Origin: Tanytarsus gracilentus
Taxonomy: Eukaryota; Arthropoda; Insecta; Diptera; Chironomidae
NCBI GenBank assembly: GCA_038502055.1
Contig: JAXRKN010000033.1
Span: forward strand, 930,001 to 994,000
Direction: 5' to 3'
Length of the DNA stretch: 64,000 nt
In this document: piece by piece, positions 13,701 through 25,700 of the stretch
Position numbering within the stretch: position 1 is the stretch's first letter
Layout: each line of letters opens with the position of its first letter
Made by a program: the position numbers and the translations under genes
The notes under the pieces: model-generated
The model's input: the letters and a program-made list of their open reading frames with translations, nothing else
What the model was told of the DNA's origin: nothing
Database searches by the model: none

Positions 13701-16700
13701 GTCACATCGTTCTCAAAAATCAAACCCTAAACACTTAAAATCAATGACACGATTTTTGCCTTCGATGACCTTCCCTCAATCTCTAAAAAATAAACCCAGC
13801 AACTTTTATGACTCTCCTGACCGACACATAAACTATTTTTTTGTAAAGTTTTTTTTACGTTCCATTAACTAACTGCTTTGTCACCCTTCACATGTGCAGA
13901 CAAACATACATAAATGAGTAATCTCAGACACTTTTTTTCTTTCACACAAAGAAAACACTGTCGGTTCGTCTTTTGACAAATGATTTGCATGGTCATGAAA
14001 TATTCATGAATGAAAAGCTTTTTCTCTTTCGTGATTTTTCACTTTCTTCTTCATCTTTTTTTTGTCTAAGCGTAATTGACTGACATAAATAACAAAGAAG
14101 TGATAATGAGACGGTGAACATTGTCTTATGATGAATGAGATAAGAAGGTTGCACCTGAAAGATATTTTTAAACCCTCAGAATTGAAAGATATTTTTTGCA
14201 GAGCGTTCATGAATGAATAAAAAGCTTCATGATTCTGCCATTAAGCACGCACCTGTCATTAGCGAAACGCTGTTGCCTTAAGAGATTCGTTGAGATTGAA
14301 TCTAATTGGATAAAGATAGCAAAAGTCGTGCAAGGGATAGGAAAATTTTAAAAAATTTACGCCATCTCTAAAACTTTTATAATCAATCGATATTTCATGA
14401 AGCACTTGTACGAAAATTTAACGTGAAATGTAAAATCGATGAGCACGTGAATGGAAATTGCCTGAAGTATATTCAACAATTTCCTAAAAAATAATGGAAA
14501 AATTCGTCACTTCATCTCATAATTGGTGCCCGAGGGACGATGAAAAAAGTTAAATTAAAAAATCCTCGCTTGAAATCTGAACGACAATGAATCTTAAAGG
14601 TCAGCAAATAAAATATGAAATCTTGAGCATAAATCTTTGGAGGGATTTTTACTATGCCATGACAACTAAATCTTCGTAGCCACGAATGACATATAACTTG
14701 ACATTTGTCAGCAATTCTTCTGAGAAAGGTTCAAGAATTTTTTTATGAAAAATTATGAGCTGAACTTTAAATATTGAATTTTAGAATTTGGAATTTTGTG
14801 CAAAAAGTTATTTGGAATTTTTTTTTCTCATTACAGAAAACCGAAAAATTTCTTCCATCCTATGAGACGGTGTCGTTTGCTGTTAAAAGTGTATTTAAAG
14901 AATTTAATTGGACAGAGGCGGAAATTTTCGCTACAGGTGAGTGCAAGAAAAAAAATATCAAATCGAGTGAATGTTGAGAGAATTAAGGAAGTGAGATTGA
15001 TTAAACAGCCAAATAGGTAGAGAAATAAAACTGATTTTATCCTTCTGTTTGACTAACTAATTGGATTTGTGCTGGTTATTTTAATGAATTTGCCGAGTTT
15101 GCAAATAAAAGAAAAAGTTTCTCTTATCATCGTTTCTCCATTTCATGAAATGACCAAAAAACGTCAAAACCATTCGGAATGTTTTATTTCTCTATAAACA
15201 ATTTTATTTCCATCCTTTTTGTCCTGAGATTCTCAAACTTTAACATTTGTTGTGCTTCTCAAAATTATTTCGAGGGGAATGAAGGTTTAAGAATCACTTT
15301 TAGAAGTGAGAAATAATCCATCAAGTGAAGACGAATTAATTTATCGCGACCCGAGCATCCTTTTTTCGGAAGTAATTATCAACTCGTTAAAAATTAACCA
15401 GCTGTTGCCAAAGAGCGCTCTGAAATGGAAATTATTAAAATTAAAAGGACACAAGTGATTTTAATTACTTTCAATTTACAAAAACAAATTTTCTTTATTA
15501 ATTTTTCTGAAGATAGAAAACTAAGTTCTGAGAGGATCTTTTATACAAGAAATTTCACTACATTTATTAACTCGCTACTTGCTAAATTTTCTCAAGTTAT
15601 GTGCAAGGTTTCTTTTACTATTCTTTGAGTGCTTACATTTTAAATTACATTCATATATTAATTTTTACATATTTATGGATTTTTTTGGACATGACTAGAC
15701 AGTTACCCTTCAGAGTTTAGAGTTGATCGATTGTGAAGTAATATGATTATTTTTTTGATTAATTGAAGCCTCTCATTAATTTTGACCGAAATTATTCAAC
15801 CCAAATTTTATGACTCTAAAATTATTCTCTTTTGATTTTAAATTTTTCCCTTTTTGATTAAAATTTTTAAATCTAAAAACTTTTAAATGGACTTCACAAC
15901 CCATCAACTCAAAACTCCTTCAATTTATCACAAAACATCAGCTCCTAACTCTCGACTTGAAATGTCGTGTCTTCATATCTGCTATTTTCATTCGTGTCAT
16001 CCTCCATCTCGTCATCGTCGGCAAACTTTATGTCAGAGAGTTCATAGTATTCACAAATGCGATTATCACTCGGTGACTTAATGACACTAGTTTCTTTTTC
16101 AATAACCGATATTCGCTTGATATCGAAATTTTTAGTCGGTGACATTTGCTGTAGATTTTCATCAGACGCACCAGTTTGTTTATTCGATGATGCTCGCTGA
16201 AGAAAATTAATTTTTGAGAGAATTTCTTTGGGATTGAGAATTGAGGTCGATGGAGGTGTAGAGAGTGGTTTTGGATCTTCATTGGTCGGGGTTGAAAGAA
16301 GACTTTTTCGTGGAGGTTTAATGGGAATCTTCACATGTGGCTCATCTGGACTTTCTTGATTGCTGCCAGGATCGATATCCGAGTGCTCAGGAAAAGCAAT
16401 TTCTTCCTCATTTTCAGCATCACTAATTATATTTCCAGTCTCATCAATGGGTGGTATCCACACGAGATATGCTGGATCCATGCCAAGATAAGAGCCAGGT
16501 GCAGCACTCGCGTTAACCACATTATAGTCATAATAATCCATTTCCATTTCCTCGTTCGTTGAAATCGAGTACTGAGATCCCGGATGAGTCATTAATTTCT
16601 CACGATTTCGTTTCTCCTTACTCTCCTTCATATTGTTTAAGCGAATCCTTGCTGTGCTGATTAAACTTAATGCCGGTGAATAATTGCCCTAAAAAGAAAT

Positions 16701-19700
16701 CATAGAAATCAAACTCTTTAAAGTTTTCTCATGTTTCAACTTACGCTCGTTAAAGTGGCCGCCGGCGATGCAGTTCTTTCCATACTCGAACAATAACTGC
16801 TCGCTTCATCCACATCCTTTTCCTGCAATTTCTTTTGACTCTTCTCTTTAATAAACTCCTTTATCGTGTTACTCGATATATCTCGCTTCAAAAGATCCCC
16901 ATCGAGACTCAATTTCTTTTTCGGTTTTGGTGTGAGCGTGTCATAGATACCGCTTAAAGTATCTGATTCGGGTGCACTATGTGATTTCTTCTTCAATAAT
17001 AAAATCGGAGTTATATTTCCGTCTTCCTTCACGTCATTGGTGAGAGTGTTTGTACTGCCATTGCTGTGGATGCGAAGGAATGTTATTAAGTGTGAAAAAT
17101 TGAAATTGATTGCGGTGAATTTTTAAATATTTTGAGTTCAGTGAGTTTCACTAAATTGTTAGAGAAGAATTTAAATTTAAAATCAAACATGTCAAGATTA
17201 AGAAATAAGACGAGAAGTTAAAAAAAAATTGACAAAATAGGAATAGAATTTTAAATTCTTAAATTCGTTCACTAAAATATCCCATTTAGGTTTAATATGA
17301 GACACTGAAGGTACAAAACATGTAAGGCTTTCTTACTAAGTCGATAAATTTAATTTCAGTCCCTTCTTTTGTTCAACAATCGACACGTTTCAAAAAAGGT
17401 AAAAATGTCCTTCGTGTCTCTAAATTTAGCGACCCCATTTTCAAATCTAAAACAGATTTTCGTCCATCAAAATCTGCACCAACAATTTTCTTCTTGAAAT
17501 CTTTATTTTCTCTCTAAACATTGAAAAATGTCACACTTTCTCAGCATGTCTCTATAGATATGTAAATTGGATATGGCACAAATAAATATTGTGAATGAAA
17601 TTTACTTTGAGTAGACGCCAATTGAGTCAATCGAGTCATTCAATCGATCTTTTTCGTCGGAATCCTCGTCACGACTCGCGACACTCTCGCGTAGCTTCTG
17701 ATGTCGGATGGCAGATGTCATTTTTAAAGGTTTAAGCTTGACGAGTGTAACAACTTCCGACATGAGTGTCGATGTTGAAACCGCTTTTAGGTTTGCCGCC
17801 GCACCACAGTGAGGATTACGCGTGATGGATATTGTTGAGCCATGCGGCGTATGAAGTGGTGAATCGACTTCTTCCTTACTCTTTGCCAAATGATACTGAT
17901 GACGACCGAAGATGTATTGAGCAATTAGAAAGACGCTAATCATTAGGATGATTAGACAAAAGAGAAACACAAACAAGTGGGTGAGATTAAATCGCTGAAT
18001 TGCTCGTTGATGATCTTTCGACAGCATGTTCATGATTGATGACTGAGCGACGGCGATTGTAACATTCGGTGGGTCTGAAAGAAGGAAGTTTTAGCACTCA
18101 ACAGGTTAAATAATAAAATTCATTGCTCACCAATCACTTCGACATGGCCAATGAAGCCGGCATAGCATGATGCGGCATTGTTAACGATCTGTGAATCGTT
18201 TAAGTGAAAATCAATCAGCAACAGTTCACCGGATGAAACCACATTGCTGCTAAATCGAATGCCACGGCCAGTGAATTCTCCAATTAACTCGGACAGCCAC
18301 AGATCCTTGCCATCACGCACTCTTATGGTTTGCGTTGGACACGGGAGAACAAAATAATCGAGGCTAAATTGAATCTGATGACCTTCCTCAACCTGTAGAG
18401 TGTTTGAGATTAAAACGAATGAAAATTTAATGGAAAATAAAGGACGAACTTCAATGGTCCAAACAGCATCTGAGTGATGAGGACACGCTTGAGTTGATGT
18501 TGCTAAAAGTCTTCTTCGCTTTGATTTAAGTAAGTGAATTATGCAGCCACATTGGCAACTCGCACCGACCTCATCCATTATCTCCGTGCTGTTGATGTTC
18601 CCGAAGGACTTTGTGCCGAAAAAATATTCCCAAATATTTAACACACTTCCACTGCACGGTCGCGTTTCTGTCGTTGGACCCTGAGCGAGAAAATTAAATT
18701 TTAATACTCGAGCCGCTTAATTCAATTAATGACGCATCGCTTACCTCACAATATTTTCCATTATATTTCGGTGTTGGACTATCGCAAATCCTGTAACGAC
18801 TCTGAATGCCCCAAGCGTATTTTGCTGAACACTCGCTCCAATTACTCCATCGACCCCATTTTCCATCAATTGGACCTGGGATGGAGAGAAATGAATTTGT
18901 GACAGCAATTGAGGAAGGGATAATGTGACAAATTGATCAATATTTCGTCAACATAATTTATTTGTCACGTTTTCTTCTTATTGCGTTGATGATTGTGTGG
19001 TTGAATGGAAATGCAAGGAATGAACACTAAAAATTATTCCTTATAAATTTTCTAAAATTTTCTGTCCATTCCTTGAAACCAATTCAAGCAAACAACTCTA
19101 CTCAATTTCCTTGCAATTTGTCTCTGTCCAATTTTTTCCATTTAACTCACCATAGATTGGCGATGTGGGCACACAATCAGATCGAATGTCTGCAACCGCA
19201 CCCGTCTTCGCTTCCGTTACGTAGACGAAGCAATATTCAATGAATCGCTCATTAAAGAGCTCACAATTAAAGTACACGTTATATTGACCACGCTCAATCT
19301 TCCTCTCGTTAACGTAAACCAAGCTAGAAAGTTTTTCAGTAAATTTTAATTAAATATGCAAATTTATACGAAAAACCCAAAAATAAGCGCTTGAATGTTT
19401 TACCTTGTTGGTCGTGCGATGGAATGCACATCGGCCGGTAGACGTCCGTAGAGTCTTACTCTATCATTATCCATTATGCATGCTGGATATTTTACGACAA
19501 CCCGAATGCCCTCATCAGCACAATCATATGTGCTCTTTATGTCCATAATATTGAGAATATATTGTTTACTCCAGTCAGCCTTTTTTTGTGTGTGTGAGCG
19601 TGTGTTGAAGGAAGTGAGGAAAGAAAATTCAATTGAGTGGAAACGAAAATATTTTTACACAAGGGAAAATCACTTAAAAATGGAGTTCTTCGGATGAACA

Positions 19701-22700
19701 AAGTCCATAAGGGTTTGGGATCGTTTACTCGACAAATTTGAACCTTAAGTGGTTTGTAACTGATAAAAAATCTTCAAGTATTTTTTGTAACGTATTTTTT
19801 TTAATTACATTTTAAATTCTTTTTCTTTTGGATAATTTTCATCCTTGACTATCCACTCAAACATACCTTAATAAATGCATTCGCATAAAGCGATGAGTCG
19901 CGCGTCGAAAGTGGTTTCAAATGAAGCACATAATTTCCTGCCAAGCCAAAATATTCGCAGTTCAATGGAATCTCGAGACTTCTTCTTATTCCCATGATGT
20001 GCTGTATGAGAAAAGTCGAGTTGGATGGAACGGAATGCGAGTCACAAAACACATTGTACATTCCACAGTATGTCAATTCGAGCTGAAACGATGGCATCTC
20101 GATGCTATTATTGTCGATTGTTGTTGGAGGTGCTGGCGATGTCGTGTCGATGGGACACTCGACGTCGAGAAACTCAATCACGGCACTCATTGACTGCTCG
20201 TACGTTTCAATGACTTCGTGAGTGACGCTCAATTTTGCGCTGGGCCATCGAACATCGAGCTTATGTTCCAGCAAATGATTACTGTCTGTCGACAATGTCG
20301 CATTGATTGCATTGCCCTCGACATGTAGCACATAGGGACCAGCGCGTGTGAAGAGAGAACATGGCACTTTAATTTTGGTTGAATTTGTCAATTCATCCGT
20401 GTAAAAGTTGATGTGATGGATGTTTTGGAAGGCGGGCTCGCCATCATAGGAGAGCTTTAAGTTGAGAAACTCAAGTGGAAGAAGCTGTGTCGTTTGAAAT
20501 TCAATCTCTAAATCATGCGATAAGGCGGTGTAGTGCGATGGTCCGAGAATTCTCCCAAAAGCAATTCCATCAACATAAACTGGAAATTAAAATTATTTTA
20601 ATTTAATTTTTTAACGGAAATTCGCCACGTGGTCAAATTAAAATTATCGACCCTAATTTACTCTATCAAAATTTTTTAATGCAATTTAAATTTAATTTTC
20701 GTCCAAATTCAATTATTCTCTTTGAATGTATGAAAATTTTGTGACAAAATTTAAATGCGTCGGTTGAAAATTGCTCGCAATTTGTTTAATGTTAGTTTCA
20801 ATAACGAAGCAAGAACGAAAAATTTATGATAATTTTCCTCACATTACAATAATTTTCTCTCTCGATCGAAATATAATTTGAGAAATAAAATGTATAAAAA
20901 AATTTTGCACGTTCTACTCACCAACATAACGAATGAGAAAAATAAATCCAAAACAAATTAAATTCCGAGAGCTAATGTTAGAACACAATTTATCAACAAC
21001 ACCATTCATCATATAGATTTTTATCAATTCGCATAATTTTTTTCGTCTCCTTCACTCTGCCTGCGACTATTATTATTTTTGCCTCCGATTTTATATGTTT
21101 ATTTATTGCACAATGTTAGAACGAAATTTATTTCAATATTTCACTCTTATCGTCACCATTTTCAATTTCACTGAATTTATCTTTCGTTGCACTTCATTCG
21201 CATATTGCACTGATATCGTATACTGTTTATGTGCAGGTTAAAATTCCACATTTCATTTCAACAAGCGATTATTTTATTTCTGTTGTTACCATTTTCGTGG
21301 GAGTTGAGGGCACAGATGATGCACTGAAAAGTAAAACCACACATTACTCTCCATTATCTTTTTTTTCGAACACAATACATCCTCAGTTAAGAGAGAGAGT
21401 TCATCATAATGAAAAATACAATATTAAATTTTCTGGAAATTTTTTGAATTCCCCAAAAAAATTTAATCCGTTTTCTTGTCAAAAATCACATTGCCATGCC
21501 TTGTTTTTGTGAAGCTATGAATATTCAAGTCGTTGTGAAATTTGATAATGCGTGTAATTTATTAATTAAGTTGTGTATAAACCACAGCAAAAAAAGTATC
21601 AAATTTCACATCGTCATTTACACTTCGAGAATGTTTTGCTATTATTTTCACATTAAAGCCGCACAATCATTTTTGAAGGCGCGATGCTGTACACATACAG
21701 ATAAAGTCAAATCACTTTAACATAATCATTTGCAATGCTTTCATAATCCTCGTAATAACCATAATAAGAGCCCATGAGGCGACGACGATGAGCGAGAGAA
21801 GAGAAAGTAAAATTTTTTATTAATAATGGACGCATTTGGAAAAATTTTCATAACATGCCGTAGGAGAGAAAATTGTTCAAATCGAGATAAGAGTGCGTCG
21901 TTCACTTGAGTTTTAAATCAGGTCTGCTCAAGCTGTCCGATCGATGCACGACGACGGTAGGATTGCAGTGGCGACTAAAAGGAGGGTTGAAGATTTATTT
22001 TCTAATTCACCCTCGACTACAAAATTATGTTGTTGGTATTAGAAGAGAGACTATCTATCACAAATGTACAGAAAATCAATGAAAATTTATATGGCGGAGG
22101 AAACAGGAAAATCCATTAGTTTGAGTTTTGTTATTTGAGGCGTGAGTTGAGAAATTTTTGAGCGTTTGAGATTATTTGAATAAATAAAAAATGAGGGATT
22201 CATAAATTGTGAGTCGATACACGAACATCTTTCTTTGAATAACTTTAAAATTTTAAAAAGTCCTCGAAACTTTTTAATCCCACACGATTTAAATGCAAAT
22301 ATTTCTCATCGTAAATATGCTGTCTTAGTCTTACTCACAAGATCCCTTACGTCAAAAGAATTTAATTAAAAAGTATTAACATTTTTGCAAACAAACAAAT
22401 TAGAAATATTAAGGCTCATTTTATCATTGAATGCATTCACCAAAAAAAATTATCCTTTTCTTATCAGTCGCTATAACATTTTAATATTATGGTATTAACC
22501 AAAAAAAAGTAAGAATGGAAACTTTTCTTTTTTAATAACATCAAGACCCAAACATTGAGCGAATGGATTGAAATTTACATAATTTTCTCAACCAACTCGC
22601 TTCGGCTGTTGTCGACATCGCAGCCCATTCACGATGTTTTCACAATTTAAATTGCCAGTCGACATGTAAACTGCTATTACATTCTGATCCTTTCACTCAT

Positions 22701-25700
22701 CCCTCTACGCGCCTAGAAAAAAATATATACTGAATTTAACTCCGGCTTTTTTTGTTGTCGTTGAACCTTTTAATAGTCGCCTAGACATTGTGAAATGTTG
22801 GAGGCACACAAAGAGGAAATTTTCATAGTCACGAGATGTGGAAGCTAATTTTCCATCCTTCATGCTCGAAACTAGAAACTCGTCAAAGGCCATAAACATT
22901 TTTCCTCTTCTTATCTTTTTTCTCACTCGCAATTTTATGCGACAAAAATGAGATGAGAAAGACACACGGGAAGCATGCACACGATAATAATAAAGGATAA
23001 GAAATGTCTACGAGAATTTATATTTTACACGAAATGCTCGCGACATGTTTTTTTGGGTAGGCTTTGTTAAATTGACGGCAGGAAGAGAAAAGGTGTGGAA
23101 ATTTTATTAAATTCATTTAAAAGCCATGGTTTAAAAGAAGGCAAATAATTTTTAAATTTTTTTGAATTTTGCAAAAAAAAACTTTCCCTTGCCACCGCCA
23201 AATGATAAAACGAAAAGCAGTCGCTCTCTGGCAGGCAAAAATAAATAAATATGTACATAACAAAATGGAGCAAGAGGCGCAAAAGTTATTATTGTATTTG
23301 CGTAAATACACACAATTTATACATGGAAGACATCGACTTTATTGCGCTGAGTCTAATTGGATGATGCCGAAAAATGTAACTTTATTATTATACAAAAAAC
23401 GTCGAAAGTAAAAGCATTTCATAGTTGTGGATAATAACGGAAGTGAAGCAATAAATTTCGCGTATCTGAAAGTGAGCAGTTGCCACTCGTGATATGATAT
23501 AGTGATGATGGCATTTTTGGAGAGAGATTGAGAAGTGAGGGAAAATAATGCGAAACAACATAAATCTAGGAAATTTAATTTTTTTTTCAAGTCAAACGTT
23601 TCATTTTTTTATTTTAAAAAATTAAAGGTTCGAATCCTTAAAAGTATCAAAATATTTCAACAACATTTTTTACCTTCCCTTACCCACTAATAAAGTCATC
23701 AATATCCGATATCTTTCCGGCATATTTTCTTTCAACGCAATTTATCTTCTTCCTGAACCAAAAATTAATCTTCACTGATCATAAATCTGACAGATTCTCA
23801 TAAACTTCAACTCAACTTAATTTTCTCTTGAAACAATACACGTGAAAAAAATACCCAAAAATTTATTTTTTGCCTCACTCCATAATCCAATTAATAACCT
23901 AGCGTGAATTTTTCCGCAACAATAGGCACGCTGAAGTACAGCACACCGTTCCGGTTGCTGTAAGAGAGACGAAAGCAGACACACTAAATATTGATGAAAT
24001 TTTCATCATTTTTCATTCGATTCAATTCTCAAAAAAAAACTCGATTTTCGATCCCTTTTTTGACGCTTCTGTACAATTTAATATTTTTTTCTTGACAAAA
24101 GTTTTTCTCTCCTGTGAAGGTTTATGACTTTTCTCTTTTTAAGCCCTTCAACGATGACTCGAAATATTTTCTCCCCTTCTCTTCCGCTTTCAAAATGATG
24201 CGTCTTAAGAGTGAAAAATTATTCAAAAAATTCAATTATCCGGTGATTTCCTTACTCCACATTAACTTGAGCCTCATGCGGAGGCTAATCCATATATACA
24301 AGTTTGAAATATTTATTCTTTTTTTTTCTGGGAAAATCCCAACCGTAAGAAAAAAATCTTTTCTCTTCTTTACTGGCTTTATTTATGTTTCACATCCTCC
24401 GAAAATCCAAACCAAACTCGAGCAATATTTGAGTTTGGGGAAAAACGCGCCGCGATTATTAAATGCGATCAGGAGTGCGTTTTCAGTTCTTCCGAACGCC
24501 ACGAGTATCTTTAACAAACTAAAGAAATGAACGGAAAATAATTTCCTCTAAAAATTTCCCTTCTCTCGCTCTCACTTTTGAGGGTTGAATTCTCTCATTT
24601 TCCTTTTTTCGCTCTCTCGATTCTCTCTCTCGCTCATTTTTCACCCCATCTGTGTTGTTTTTACTGAGGGTAGAATGAAGGGATGAATGAAATTTAGTTG
24701 AGCCGAACTAATACTAATGCAGCATGCGACAATTTAGTGCACACACGGATGTTTTTATGAGGGGTGAAATTAAAACAAAATAAATGAGAATGATGAATTT
24801 TACTCTTGGGCGAGTGTGGGTGTGGGTTGAAATGGTTAAAAGGAAAATTTTAAGGAAATTTATCAATTTTTATAATTAAAATAATAAATGAATAAAAATA
24901 TCATAAAATTTAATAAATTTTCATCCTTTATTAATTTTTAAATTTATTCATCCACACATTTTGCTCAGTTTACACTAAAATTTATGAACTACATAAATAT
25001 AGTGAAGAAAAGAGTCATCTCGTAATAGAAAAATTGTTGAATGTTGGAAAAATGCCAAGAGTTTTTTGCTATACTCTCACTCGGTAAGAGAAAGTCATGC
25101 CGATGTTTGCATGCGGGAAATTCTATGAATATAAAAATTTACATTTTTGTACCCTTTCTTCTTATTTCTACCTCCATATCTCACCAATAACACTCACACT
25201 CTCTTATAAATTTAAGAATACACATGATTGCGAAGAAGAAAAGGAAAATTCATTAAATAGACAAGAAAGATGATAAAAGTGCACAACTCGGGAGGGAGAG
25301 AGAGATAAGCATCTCGCTACGGGGTTGATTTTCTTTCTCTCAGTTTTGACAAATTTTCGAAGGTACAGTGGTGTGCCTAGGGTTCATTGCCGTGCCCTTC
25401 AACCAGACATTAACTCACACAAATAAAATACTCATTACTGCATGCAATGTGCATCACATAACAAACTCGTTAATTTGAGGGGTAGCGTGCACCATATTCA
25501 GGAAAGACTCGTGCCGCTATCGACTCTCTCAAGTGCGTTAAAATCTAAAAATTTATTTGAGTAGAGAAATGTTTATAAAAACTTTCATGCCGCCTTGACT
25601 TTCTGTACTATTTAAACAATACACGCAAAAATGCGCCGACGCGACTCTAAAACACCCCATACCGAAAAAAGTTTTTGTGTTTAACAATAATTCTATTGTT

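Noticed and set aside
14796..15020. Second open frame overlapping cyclase exon 3
   Set aside because: It does not fit the phase of exons 2 and 4. The exon 3 frame gives ANF-receptor-like sequence.
18393..18449. Reading the CUB exon as one uninterrupted 174-codon frame
   Set aside because: The extra 19 residues would interrupt the WTIE-VEEG strand of the CUB domain, and the borders are GT-AG, so an intron is more likely. The alternative is kept as a finding.
23627..23637. GGTTCGAATCC, a match to a tRNA T-arm
   Set aside because: No acceptor stem, D-arm or anticodon arm can be formed in the preceding 70 nt, which are nearly pure A/T.
24114..24530. 138-codon + strand frame
   Set aside because: Begins at GTG; the first in-frame ATG is well inside. 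Hydrophobic Phe/Leu-rich composition follows the T-rich DNA. No supporting features.
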